22,687 nucleotides of DNA from DASPPK01 sp041479575 (GTDB taxonomy: Archaea > Thermoproteota > Bathyarchaeia > Bathyarchaeales > Bathycorpusculaceae), in assembly GCA_041479575.1 (NCBI GenBank), contig JBGOYH010000011.1, positions 1-22,687 of the forward strand. The letters are read 5' to 3'. The position numbers and the translations under genes are program-made. Positions 1-8,267 of the stretch are shown here, in pieces (position 1 is the stretch's first letter; every line of letters begins with the position of its first letter). The notes below the pieces were generated by a model. It did not search any database. It was not told where the DNA came from and saw nothing but the letters and a program-made list of their open reading frames with translations.

Positions 1-2256
1 GAGCGAAAGGAACGGTTCGCAGCAACATTCGCTGAACTTGACAAGTCCTATCAGGAGCTTGAAAAAGTCCAGAAAGAACAGAAAACCCAACTGAAAAACC
101 TAGAAAAGAACCTTGAAAGAAGAATCGCACAGAAAGATGCTACCGAGAAAGAAATTGTCGAAGCAGGCAAGATAGCCGACTCAGCACGCGAAGCAGTCGT
201 GGAGTTTGCCACGCAACGAGAACTGGCGGAAACCGTGGCTACCGAAGAGAAAGCCCTCAGAAGCATAGAAGAACTGGGCGAACTTGGCGTCATCAAAGGC
301 GTGTACGGAAGACTGCGCAGTCTAGCGAAGATCGATAAGAGTTATCAAAAAGCGATAGAAGCTGCATCGGCAGGATGGCTTGACGCTGTTGTTGTGAAAG
401 ATTTTGATGCAGCCTTCACCTGTACAGAAACTTTAAGAAGAATGAAACTTGGACGAATCAAGATCATATCCCTTGAAGGAGCAGCTGCAACAAAACCGGT
501 GAAAATTCCTCAGAAAGAAGGCATACGAGGGGCTGTCGAGGCATTCATAAAGTCGGAAAAAAGCTATGAACCTGCTGTCCGCTTCGTTTTTGGAGACACG
601 CTCATAGTAGCAGATCACAAGACTGCTTTCAACTTGTTAGGTCAAGGCTTCCGAACAGTGACGGTGGAGGGAGATCTCTACGAGATTGGCGGGGCTTTCG
701 AATCTGGATATTACCGGGCTCCAATAGATTTCTCCACCATAATCCCAAGTGAGACAGCCATCAAAAGCTTAGACGAGGCTGTCAATGCGCTTCAGCAGCA
801 TCTTTCAAGAAGAAACGATGATATAACTAGTTTTAGAGAGGAAATTGACAGGACACGAGTGGAAATTGCTCGTCTGTCAGAAGCCATAACGACGTTGGAC
901 AGGGAAATAGTCAGAGTAAAAAGAAGTGTAAGAAGAACAAAGTCCAATGTCAAACGAGTGGACCACTACATTACTAAAATCACCAAAGAAGTTGAAGAAG
1001 AAAAAGCCCAAATGTGGGTTCACAGAGCTGAAAGAAGCTCAATCCTAAAAGGAATGCGAAAACTCCAGAACGAACTGGTGGCTCTAAGAAAGAAAACAGA
1101 TCCTGGACACATTCAAGAAATGGAAATCAAAAGAGAAAGACTCTCAGAAGAGGTAATAACTCTCAGACAGAAGCTCGGGACAAGCCAAACCGAAATCTCA
1201 ACGCTTCAGTCGCAGTTCGACAACGTTTTGAGAGTTGGGTATCAAAACTCAAAAATTCAGACTTCAAAAGTTGAAACACAGCTCAGAAGAGTCGAGAAAG
1301 AAGTTCAAGAAGCCCTCCAACAGAGAGAAGCATTGAAACAAGAACTCTCACAACTGGAAAAGAGCCGTGTTGAACTTTCAAAGACAGTTTTCTCAGCAAG
1401 AGAGGAAGCAAAGAAATTCACCAGCCAGATAGACGAAATAGACAAAGAACTACGCAAGCTTGACGCTGAATATGAACAAGCTGACCGCTTGAACAACCAG
1501 CTTCAACTAAACAGTCAAACATCCATCTTGCAGCTTGACCAGTATCGAAGGCAACTGAGACTTTCTGGGTACGAGCATCCGTTGGTCGTGACTCCGAAGC
1601 AGGTTGAAGAGGCTGAAACATCGATGAAGATGATGCAGCTGGAACTTGAAAGAATAGGCGCAGTCAACCAGCTTGCATTGTCGCACTATGCAGATCAGAT
1701 TTCACGCTACAGGGAACTTTCCATGAGAATGAACGAACTTGAAAAGGAAAAGCAAGCAATTCTTAAGTTCATGGATGCGATCGAACAAAAGAAGCGCAAA
1801 GTCTTCATTGAGGCTTTCGAAAAAATCAACGAAAAACTGAAAGTATACTTCTCAAGGGTCACGGGAGGCGGCACCGCGACATTGATGCTCGAGAACATTG
1901 AAGAACCCTTCTCAGGCGGCATCGACATGATCGTGCAGTTCCCAAACAAACCCTCAATCGTTGTAAGCGGAGCCAGCGGCGGCGAACGTTCAGTATCAGC
2001 CGTATCATTTATATTTGCATTGAGAGAGTTCACACCGGCGTCTTTCTACATTCTGGACGAAATTGACGCTCACCTAGACGCGTTCCACGTTTCGAAACTT
2101 GCGGATCTTTTGGTGGAAGAATCAGACAAGACGCAGTTCATAGTCATCACGTTGAAACCTGAAATGGTCAACAAAGCGCAGAAAGTTTACGGGGCCTATA
2201 TGCAAAACGGAGTGTCAAACGTCATATCGGCCAAGTTGCTGGAGGCTTCAGCGTAA
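1..2256 (+). CDS. smc: Chromosome segregation protein SMC, C-terminal part (5' partial)
   Basis: The reading frame is open from base 1, so the N-terminal Walker A head and the first coiled-coil arm lie outside the window; 751 residues are seen. About window residues 95-240 look like the SMC hinge (YQKAIEAASAGWLDAVVV, then a Gly-rich end). A long charged coiled coil follows to about residue 600. The C-terminal ATPase head has the ABC signature SGASGGERS at residues 656-664 and Walker B with catalytic acid FYILDEID around residues 682-689. SMC dimers bind and loop DNA to compact and segregate the chromosome, using ATP and the ScpA/ScpB partners encoded directly downstream. The stop codon overlaps the ScpA start (TAATG), indicating translational coupling. 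The family call is certain; the exact hinge limits are approximate. Confidence 0.97.
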   Translation, partial: ERKERFAATFAELDKSYQELEKVQKEQKTQLKNLEKNLERRIAQKDATEKEIVEAGKIADSAREAVVEFATQRELAETVATEEKALRSIEELGELGVIKGVYGRLRSLAKIDKSYQKAIEAASAGWLDAVVVKDFDAAFTCTETLRRMKLGRIKIISLEGAAATKPVKIPQKEGIRGAVEAFIKSEKSYEPAVRFVFGDTLIVADHKTAFNLLGQGFRTVTVEGDLYEIGGAFESGYYRAPIDFSTIIPSETAIKSLDEAVNALQQHLSRRNDDITSFREEIDRTRVEIARLSEAITTLDREIVRVKRSVRRTKSNVKRVDHYITKITKEVEEEKAQMWVHRAERSSILKGMRKLQNELVALRKKTDPGHIQEMEIKRERLSEEVITLRQKLGTSQTEISTLQSQFDNVLRVGYQNSKIQTSKVETQLRRVEKEVQEALQQREALKQELSQLEKSRVELSKTVFSAREEAKKFTSQIDEIDKELRKLDAEYEQADRLNNQLQLNSQTSILQLDQYRRQLRLSGYEHPLVVTPKQVEEAETSMKMMQLELERIGAVNQLALSHYADQISRYRELSMRMNELEKEKQAILKFMDAIEQKKRKVFIEAFEKINEKLKVYFSRVTGGGTATLMLENIEEPFSGGIDMIVQFPNKPSIVVSGASGGERSVSAVSFIFALREFTPASFYILDEIDAHLDAFHVSKLADLLVEESDKTQFIVITLKPEMVNKAQKVYGAYMQNGVSNVISAKLLEASA

Positions 2257-2957
2257 TGTCATCCACAACGATGAAGAAGCCATTCTATTTGTTTCCTCCA
2301 TGGAACATACTCTTTGAATTTCACAAACTTGAGAAACTCATACCCTGGAACGTTAACATTGCATTTCTGCTCAGATCGTTTCTTGAAAACATGGACAAAA
2401 CTGGACAGGTGGACTTCAGAGCATCAGGAGTTGCGCTCGATTCTTCAGCGCTAATATACCTGATGAAATCAAGACTTCTTCTGAAACTCGAAGAACCTCC
2501 GCCGCCGCCCAAACCGCCAATGGACTTCTTGCCCCCACCATTATTCTTACCCCTCAGACATGAGCTCACCTCCACAACAATCAAAAACCTTCTGGAAGTA
2601 TTAGATGACGTCTTGAAAGGAGAGCAGTTGATTCGACCCCCACCGATTGTGCCAGAGTCGATTTTGCCATCGCTGTCTGAGATACTTCCTCCCCAGGATC
2701 TGTTCCTGATGGAAATTGAAGTCCAGATGGAGAAACTCTACACCGTACTTTCAGACCGTGTCAAAGGCGCTGGAATAATCGAGTTTTCAACCCTGATCAA
2801 GGGAGTAGGACGGCTTGAAGCCATCCGCACATTCATTCTCTTACTATTCATGGCACAAGAAAGCAAAATCAATCTATGGCAGAACGAAGAGACAGAGGAA
2901 ATTTACATAACCATTGGAGATTTGAAACTTGGAGCAAATGGAGAACCAAGCACCTAG
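2256..2957 (+). CDS. scpA: Segregation and condensation protein A (kleisin subunit)
   Basis: This 233-residue protein lies between smc and scpB. Its N-terminal part (FPPWNILFEFHKLEKLIPWN) fits the kleisin helical region that contacts the SMC neck, and the C-terminal part (about residues 150-225) fits the small winged-helix domain that binds the SMC head. ScpA closes the SMC ring. The ATG shares one base with the smc stop, and GGAGG at 2241-2245 gives a ten-base spacing that supports this start over the later ATG at 2271. Residues 81-99 are a very proline-rich linker (EEPPPPPKPPMDFLPPP). The call rests on gene order plus domain pattern, as kleisins diverge quickly in sequence. Confidence 0.9.
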   Translation: MSSTTMKKPFYLFPPWNILFEFHKLEKLIPWNVNIAFLLRSFLENMDKTGQVDFRASGVALDSSALIYLMKSRLLLKLEEPPPPPKPPMDFLPPPLFLPLRHELTSTTIKNLLEVLDDVLKGEQLIRPPPIVPESILPSLSEILPPQDLFLMEIEVQMEKLYTVLSDRVKGAGIIEFSTLIKGVGRLEAIRTFILLLFMAQESKINLWQNEETEEIYITIGDLKLGANGEPST

Positions 2958-3531
2958 TCTAGGCGCTGAAGAAGAAGAAGAAGAGGCCCCGGACAAGATT
3001 CACGCCGACGCACCTTTAGTAGAGGCTGCGCTGTACGTTGCAGGACGACCGCTAGACCTGAACGAGCTGTGCTCAGTGTTGAAAACACGCTCAAAGAAAA
3101 GGGCCAGACGAACAGTCGACACACTCATGCAGGAATACGCAGCAAGGAAAACCGCCCTCGAAATTCTGGAATTGAAAGATGAAAGGTTTGTACTGCAGTT
3201 GAAAGCAGATTTCACGCCGCACGTCAAAAAGTTTGTTAACAGACCACTGCTTTCAGTAGGCCCCTTGAAAACTCTTTCGTACATAGCCTACAGACAGCCA
3301 GTTTCACAGAAAAGAGTCATAGAAGTGAGGGGTCGTCACGCCTACGGCCACATAAAGTCCCTGAAAGATATCGGGCTTGTAGGAAGCGAAAGAAGCGGAC
3401 GGTCAACGATTCTCAGAACAACCGAATACTTTGCAGACTACTTTGGCCTCAGCTTGGACACTGCAATGATGAAGAAAGAGTTGAAACATGTTTTCGAAGA
3501 GCCTCCGAAACAAGAAAACCCTCAAACCTGA
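2929..3531 (+). CDS. scpB: Segregation and condensation protein B
   Basis: The product is 200 residues long and is the third gene of the smc-scpA-scpB run. It contains two tandem winged-helix regions (about residues 28-100 and 107-175) typical of ScpB, including the segment PLKTLSYIAYRQPVSQKRVIE, close to the family's usual conserved stretch. ScpB dimers stabilise the kleisin and modulate SMC ATPase activity. Residues 14-19 form an acidic tract of six glutamates before the first domain. The frame can start at TTG 2929, with GGAG nine bases upstream, or at ATG 2938, where GGAG is only three bases away; I prefer the TTG with modest confidence. The gene overlaps the end of scpA by about 29 bases. 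Confidence 0.9.
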   Translation: MEQMENQAPSLGAEEEEEEAPDKIHADAPLVEAALYVAGRPLDLNELCSVLKTRSKKRARRTVDTLMQEYAARKTALEILELKDERFVLQLKADFTPHVKKFVNRPLLSVGPLKTLSYIAYRQPVSQKRVIEVRGRHAYGHIKSLKDIGLVGSERSGRSTILRTTEYFADYFGLSLDTAMMKKELKHVFEEPPKQENPQT

Positions 3532-3542
3532 AACGGATAGCC

Positions 3543-3550
3543 TTATATTT
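3543..3550 (+). promoter_or_regulatory. TATA box for rps8e
   Basis: TTATATTT lies about 55 bases before the rps8e ATG, in the short gap after scpB, with a purine-rich stretch (GAAACGGATAG) just upstream where the TFB recognition element would sit. A start of transcription near 3573 would leave a leader of about 30 bases carrying the ribosome site GGGAGA at 3590-3595. This suggests that rps8e is not simply the fourth gene of the smc operon. It was read by eye. Confidence 0.55.
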
Positions 3551-3602
3551 GAAAGAACCGTGATAGTCCACACCAAAATCCAACAACAAGGGAGAAATAG
3601 AG

Positions 3603-3998
3603 ATGTCCGTTTGGCACGGCGACATGCACAAACAAAAACCATCAGGCGGCAGAAGACACGCCCACAGAAAGAAAAGGAAATTCGAACAAGGCACGTTCGC
3701 GGTTGAGACTATCATGGGAGAACAAAAAAGAAAATTCGTAAGAGGCAGAGGCGGAAACATCAAAATCAAGATACTAAGCGAAAAACAAGTCTGCGTCACT
3801 GACCCAAAGACAGGAAAAACCGAAAAAACAGAGATTGTACGCGTCGTCAAGAACCCGACAAACATCGACTACAACCGCAGAGGCGTAATCACAAAAGGCG
3901 CCGTAGTAGAAACTCCTCTTGGCCAAGCAAAAGTGACTTCACGTCCGGGACAACATGGAGTATTGAACGCCGTCCTCATAAGTTCAGAAAAAAGTTAG
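3603..3998 (+). CDS. rps8e: 30S ribosomal protein eS8
   Basis: This 131-residue basic protein has the eS8 hallmarks: KPSGGRRHAHRKKRKFEQG near the N-terminus, the middle segment RKFVRGRGGNIKIKIL, and RRGVITKGAVVETPLGQAKVTSRPGQHGVLNAVLI at the end, split here by normal family spacing. It belongs to the small ribosomal subunit and is found only in archaea and eukaryotes (the archaeal form is the short one). The ATG is preceded by GGGAGA with a seven-base spacing. It ends four bases from the stop of the convergent SRP19 gene, so the two transcripts must overlap or terminate inside each other. Confidence 0.97.
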   Translation: MSVWHGDMHKQKPSGGRRHAHRKKRKFEQGTFAVETIMGEQKRKFVRGRGGNIKIKILSEKQVCVTDPKTGKTEKTEIVRVVKNPTNIDYNRRGVITKGAVVETPLGQAKVTSRPGQHGVLNAVLISSEKS

Positions 3999-4002
3999 CT
4001 TC

Positions 4003-4302
4003 CTATTCGGCCTGCGTTGCAGAACGGATTTTCACGAGCTGTTTTGCAATCATTACAATAGTCTGATTCTTAGATCCCTTCTTTTCAACAAGAAGCATGC
4101 CGGTTTTCAACCAAGGAGTCTTTGAGTACCCGGCATCTAGAACCAGCTCGCATGCTAGACCGAGCTTTTCAGCTGCTTCTTTCACTTCCGTGATCCTCGG
4201 AGCGGCAACGGCAAGGCTTTTGGAAACTCTTCTTCCGTCCATTCTGGTTCTGGCTGAATCAAAATAGGTTGGCCAGATGATGATCTTTTCTTGCTTTCGC
4301 AT
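4003..4302 (-). CDS. srp19: Signal recognition particle 19 kDa protein
   Basis: The 99-residue product matches SRP19: KIIIWPTYFDSARTRMDGRR at the N-terminus, then RRVSKSLAVAAPRITEVKEAAEKLGL and a basic C-terminal part. SRP19 binds the tips of SRP RNA helices 6 and 8 and lets SRP54 bind, so it acts in targeting membrane and secreted proteins. I start it at ATG 4302 rather than the in-frame ATG at 4335, because GGAGAGGG at 4308-4315 lies five bases upstream, the protein then begins where the family begins, and the longer form would overlap gltX. It is the last gene of the long minus-strand run, 19 bases after the gltX stop. Confidence 0.95.
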   Translation of the reverse strand: MRKQEKIIIWPTYFDSARTRMDGRRVSKSLAVAAPRITEVKEAAEKLGLACELVLDAGYSKTPWLKTGMLLVEKKGSKNQTIVMIAKQLVKIRSATQAE

Positions 4303-4307
4303 TTTTT

Positions 4308-4315
4308 CCCTCTCC
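4308..4315 (-). promoter_or_regulatory. Ribosome binding site deciding the SRP19 start
   Basis: GGAGAGGG on the minus strand lies five bases upstream of ATG 4302 and supports the shorter SRP19 start. Confidence 0.6.
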
Positions 4316-4321
4316 TGCAAT

Positions 4322-6079
4322 TCATTTTTGAGCATAGTAAGCCGTTAGTGCAGCGTTGTTTTTGTCAATCCTGACAAAACCGAACCTTTCAAACTGAATT
4401 ATGCCGTCCGGTTTCAGCTGCCTGCAGGCGCTCTCGGCCACTCCTTCTGTCAATGTGGCGTCAGGCATCACCACGCTGCAAGGCATGTCTTTGCCTATCA
4501 GTATCCAATGAATCAACTGCGCTTTGACTTTCCTTGCATCCTCATAGGACTCGCTTACGAAAACGCCTTCAGCAGAAAAAACGTTTGCCTTCTCAATCTT
4601 CACGTTGAACAACTCCATGAGACGAAGCATTGTCCCTACTCTAGACTCGTCAATGTCTTTCCTAGAAACCCACAATGTTACGTGGTTGTCTTCTCCTTGA
4701 GGTTTTACCGAGTATTCTCTGAAACCTCTCTCAGGATGATCTGGATGCAAGTTAAGCTTCACATCGAAACTTTTCGGAACCTGCTTGACCGTTAGCTCTA
4801 TCGGCGTCTGCACAAAGAAGTATCTGTCAGCAGTTGGATCCAGTATTTTTCGGTTGTAGGCGTACAAGTTTTCCCAGCTCAGGATGACGTCTGAAGTCTT
4901 CGGTCCTACGTCTTTTATCATCTTCTTGACTGCGTCAGGCTGTATTCCTCGTCTTCGCAAGGCCATGAACGTCGCTAATCGCGGATCATCCCAGCTCTTG
5001 TAAACTCCCTCCTGCATCCCCTGCACAATTTTCGACTTGCTAAGGGAAGCCCCTGTTATCTTCAGTCTTCCATAATGTATAGCCTCAGGATACCTCCAAC
5101 CCAAATGCTTGTACATGTATGTTTGGCGAACCTCATTCGTCAAATGCTCTTTTCCACGAATAATGTGGGTGACACCCATCAGATGATCATCCACACCGGC
5201 GGCAAGATTGTAGAGTGGCCAAACCTTGTACTTGCTCCCAACTCTCGGATGAGGATATTTCTGAGTGTCAAGCACCCTAAGGGCGGGCCAGTCGCGAACA
5301 GCAGGGTTCGGATGATCCAGGTCTGTCTTAACTCTGACGACGGCTTCGCCTGCTTTGTAGCCGCCCTCAAACATACGTTTCCATCGCTGAAGATTCTCTT
5401 CTACCGGCAGGTCTCGGCAATCACACGATCTTTGAGCAAGTATTCTCTTCCGAAAATCTTCAGGCTTGCATGTGCAGACGTAAGCGTTTCCATCTTTCAA
5501 CAGTTTTTCAGCGTGTTCATAGTAAATTGGAATCCTGTCGCTTTGAATGTACTCTTCATCTGGCTTACATTCAAGCCAAGCCAAATCCTGTCTAATCAAG
5601 TCGTAGAATTCCAACACAGGTCTTTTCAGCTTTGGATCAGTATCCTCGAAGCGGAGAATGAACTTCCCTTTGTACATTCTAGCGTATTCGTGGCATAGCA
5701 CTATCGCTCTGGCTGAACCTAAATGCAGCACACAGTCAGGGTTAGGCGCATAACGCGTGACTACTTGCGAATACTTGTCAGCATTCGGCAATGGAGGAAG
5801 CCGCTTCTCCTCAGTCTTCTCCTTCACAAAAGCTTCAGGCCACTTCTCCTCGGCAATGCGTTTTTGCTCTTCAAACGGGAGACTGTTGACTTCTTGAACG
5901 ACTTCGTTGATTAGAGTGGATATTTTCTTGACGTTGTCTCTGTACTCTGGTTTTTCACCCAATATCTTCCCGATAACGGCTCCTGGCTGCGCTTTGCCAT
6001 CATGCTTGACGGCATTCAACAATGCGGATTTGCGAACAAGTTCCCCTAATTCTGCTTCTTCTTTCGACGTCAACAACAT
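4322..6079 (-). CDS. gltX: Glutamyl-tRNA synthetase, archaeal non-discriminating-type
   Basis: This 585-residue class I synthetase charges tRNA-Glu (and probably tRNA-Gln, with amidation by a separate enzyme; the latter is inference). The N-terminal helical region covers about residues 1-100. The HIGH-type motif appears as HLGS at 119-122 within RYAPNPDCVLHLGSAR, an accepted archaeal variant. FEDTDP at 144-149 and SLSKSK at 345-350 (KMSKS motif) complete the ATP site. Cys pairs VCTC (201-204) and SCDC (218-221) look like the zinc site of archaeal enzymes. The C-terminal half is the beta-barrel anticodon-binding region of the archaeal/eukaryotic type, not the helical bacterial one. The ATG lies six bases after the stop of the polyprenyl synthase gene. 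Confidence 0.96.
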   Translation of the reverse strand: MLLTSKEEAELGELVRKSALLNAVKHDGKAQPGAVIGKILGEKPEYRDNVKKISTLINEVVQEVNSLPFEEQKRIAEEKWPEAFVKEKTEEKRLPPLPNADKYSQVVTRYAPNPDCVLHLGSARAIVLCHEYARMYKGKFILRFEDTDPKLKRPVLEFYDLIRQDLAWLECKPDEEYIQSDRIPIYYEHAEKLLKDGNAYVCTCKPEDFRKRILAQRSCDCRDLPVEENLQRWKRMFEGGYKAGEAVVRVKTDLDHPNPAVRDWPALRVLDTQKYPHPRVGSKYKVWPLYNLAAGVDDHLMGVTHIIRGKEHLTNEVRQTYMYKHLGWRYPEAIHYGRLKITGASLSKSKIVQGMQEGVYKSWDDPRLATFMALRRRGIQPDAVKKMIKDVGPKTSDVILSWENLYAYNRKILDPTADRYFFVQTPIELTVKQVPKSFDVKLNLHPDHPERGFREYSVKPQGEDNHVTLWVSRKDIDESRVGTMLRLMELFNVKIEKANVFSAEGVFVSESYEDARKVKAQLIHWILIGKDMPCSVVMPDATLTEGVAESACRQLKPDGIIQFERFGFVRIDKNNAALTAYYAQK

Positions 6080-6085
6080 TACGCT

Positions 6086-7156
6086 CTATATTTTTCTTTC
6101 AATCAAGAAGACTGCGAAGGCTTTCAGTTTTTCCTTTGCAAGCGAAGAGGGCAGCAACGGGTCAACTTCGCTCCAACTCTTCCTAACCATTTTCTTGGCC
6201 TTTTCTTTGGCATATTCTATTGAGCCGTAATTCTGCATTATCGTTATGGCCTCGTTTCTCAGTTTCTGTTTCGAAGTGTGCAAGTTAAGGATTTCAACCA
6301 GTCTGCTTCTGTCCGTGGGATCGGCAACTTTCAAAGTGTGAATTACGGGCAGGCTGCGCTTGCCTTCTGTGATGTCCTGTCCCCGTCCGCCTTTCTTCTC
6401 CGCGAATTCGTCGCTGGTCAAATCCAACACGTCGTCTTGTATTTGAAAGCCAACACCTACGCTTTCAGCGTAGCGTCCAAGCTTCTCAGTCAATGTATTA
6501 TCTGCACTGGCTAGGACACTGGCGATTTTCGCCGACATTCTCGCCAAAGTTCCTGTCTTGTAAGCACACATCTGCAAATAATCTTCCTCGCTGATTGTGT
6601 CAGCGTTTGCCAAACCCCTGTGCCAAGCTATGTCCATTGCTTGGCCAAGACTCAGGTTGATCATTTCCTGAGTGTAAACCTCATAAATCCTGCTGAGTGT
6701 TTGTGCCGAAAGCTTCTTTCTTTTTTCCAACAGTGGCAGAAGCGGCAAGTAGTACATGGCGTTTCCAGCGTTTATGGCTATGTCCAAACCGTAGATCCTG
6801 TAGGTGCAAGGTTTTCCCCTGCGAAGTTCAGATGCATCCTCTATGTCGTCGAGCATCAAGGTTCCGTTGTGAATGACTTCAGGTATGATGGCGAAATCAA
6901 CATGTTCTTCAGGATTCTTGCCCAATGCCTCGCAGACAATCAGGAACAGGGTTGGTCGCCATCTTTTCCCGCCTCTGTCAAGAAATTCCCAAATCGGGTC
7001 GGCAACAGTTTTGTTCAACGGTTCCAGATTGTACGAAAAACTGGGCGGGTTTATTTTGAATAGAATGGCATTCTTCGAGAAGACTCTTGGAATATACTTC
7101 TCAACGGCCTTGTTTATCAGCGGGGCCTTCTCTTGAAGAAGTTCTTCAATGTCCAA
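6086..7156 (-). CDS. Polyprenyl diphosphate synthase (geranylgeranyl-type)
   Basis: The trans-prenyltransferase makes C20 or similar allylic diphosphates for archaeal ether lipids. Counting from TTG 7156, GGKRWRP is at 62-68, the first Asp-rich motif DDIED at 103-107 (preceded by HNGTLML), LGQAMD near 170, and the second Asp-rich motif DDVLD at 241-245 followed by GGRGQDITEGKRS. The small residues four and five positions before the first motif suggest a chain longer than C15, but length cannot be fixed by eye. The frame extends upstream to 7216 inside the IPP isomerase gene; the TTG two bases after that gene's stop gives the family-like N-terminus and 356 residues. It lies between IPP isomerase and gltX. 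Confidence 0.93.
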   Translation of the reverse strand: MDIEELLQEKAPLINKAVEKYIPRVFSKNAILFKINPPSFSYNLEPLNKTVADPIWEFLDRGGKRWRPTLFLIVCEALGKNPEEHVDFAIIPEVIHNGTLMLDDIEDASELRRGKPCTYRIYGLDIAINAGNAMYYLPLLPLLEKRKKLSAQTLSRIYEVYTQEMINLSLGQAMDIAWHRGLANADTISEEDYLQMCAYKTGTLARMSAKIASVLASADNTLTEKLGRYAESVGVGFQIQDDVLDLTSDEFAEKKGGRGQDITEGKRSLPVIHTLKVADPTDRSRLVEILNLHTSKQKLRNEAITIMQNYGSIEYAKEKAKKMVRKSWSEVDPLLPSSLAKEKLKAFAVFLIERKI

Positions 7157-7158
7157 GA

Positions 7159-8262
7159 CTAAGCACCTTGCCTTCGCGCGTAGCTCTCTATGCTGAAGCC
7201 CCGCGTGCGCAACCATTCTGATGTCTTACCAGCTATGACAACGGGGGACTTTTTCAATTGCTCAACGGAGTCTGCACCGACAAGAAACATGACATTTCTT
7301 AACTCGTCTCTCAGAAGCGAAAGCGTCTTGATCGTCTCCTTTGCGCCCTTAACCGCCGACTGAAGGATCGGTTGGGAGAGACTTGCCAAGCTTGCGCCTA
7401 GAGCTAAGCACTTGGCAACATCCACACCGCTACGTATTCCTCCAGAGGCTATAACGGGTATTTTGACCGTCTCAGAAACCTCAACAATGCTTACGGCCGT
7501 GGGAATTCCCCAGTCCCAAAACGCGGCGCCTAACCTGCGTTGGGAACTAAAATTCCTTGATTTGGCACGGTAGTATTCAACGGCTGCGAAGCTTGTGCCC
7601 CCTGCCCCACTGACGTCTATTCCTTTGACGCCTGCGTTTTCAAGTTTCTTTGCCTCTTCAGCCGCAATTCCTGCGCCTGTCTCTTTAGCAATAACGGGCT
7701 TGTCCAATTTTTCCGCTAACTCGCCCACGCGTTCAAGAATCCCGTGGAAGTTCGTTTGCCCCTCTGGTTGAGCTGTCTCCTGCAACGCGTTAAGATGTAT
7801 TGCCAAAGCATCTGCATCGATCATGTCTGAGGCCTTTTTGGCTTCTTTTAGACCATAACCGTTAGCAAACTGTATTCCACCGATGTTTGCAATGAGGAAA
7901 GCTGTCGGCGCCTTTTTTCTGGCGATTGCAAAGGTTTTCTCAAGCCTCTTGTCCTCTAATGCTGCACGTTGACTTCCAACACCCATTCCCAAACCCAACT
8001 CTTCGATGGCCTCTGCAATTGTCGCGTTGATTCTTTCAGCCTCGTCCGTCCCGCCGGTTATTGCACCTGCGATCAATGGCGCAGCGAACTTGTGACCGAA
8101 AACCTTGGAAGAAAGGTCTATCTTGTTCCTGTCAATCTCAGGCAACGCCCTGTGAACAAAACTTACGTCTCCAAGACCGGTCGTCACACGCTTTGCTTGG
8201 ACGTTCTCGTTCAATGAAATCCTGATGTGATCTGCCTTGCGTTTCTTTGTTTCGTCTGACAA
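7159..8262 (-). CDS. fni: Isopentenyl-diphosphate delta-isomerase, type 2 (FMN-dependent)
   Basis: The enzyme interconverts IPP and DMAPP using reduced FMN. The N-terminus has the family motif KRKADHIRI, followed by FAAPLIAGAITGGT, GVGSQRAALED, IANIGG, HLNALQE, IAKETGAGI, GIDVSGAGGTSFA and the FMN-phosphate loop IASGGIRSGVDVAK. With start TTG 8262 the protein has 367 residues, normal for the family. The frame stays open to 8322, but that extension lies inside the kinase gene and reads as unrelated residues, and TTG 8262 follows that gene's stop by five bases with GAAGGA just upstream. The type 2 enzyme is the usual archaeal form and works between isopentenyl phosphate kinase and the prenyl synthase, its two neighbours. 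Confidence 0.95.
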   Translation of the reverse strand: MSDETKKRKADHIRISLNENVQAKRVTTGLGDVSFVHRALPEIDRNKIDLSSKVFGHKFAAPLIAGAITGGTDEAERINATIAEAIEELGLGMGVGSQRAALEDKRLEKTFAIARKKAPTAFLIANIGGIQFANGYGLKEAKKASDMIDADALAIHLNALQETAQPEGQTNFHGILERVGELAEKLDKPVIAKETGAGIAAEEAKKLENAGVKGIDVSGAGGTSFAAVEYYRAKSRNFSSQRRLGAAFWDWGIPTAVSIVEVSETVKIPVIASGGIRSGVDVAKCLALGASLASLSQPILQSAVKGAKETIKTLSLLRDELRNVMFLVGADSVEQLKKSPVVIAGKTSEWLRTRGFSIESYARRQGA

Positions 8263-8267
8263 GGTCT

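Noticed and set aside
2321..2584. Gly-rich open frame on the minus strand
   Set aside because: It is the complement of the proline-rich linker of ScpA.
3449..3865. 138-codon open frame on the minus strand
   Set aside because: Antisense to eS8 and the end of scpB; the eS8 frame is certain.
5075..5698. 207-codon open frame on the plus strand
   Set aside because: It is antisense to gltX, whose motifs are unambiguous; the residues show no family pattern and no ribosome site.
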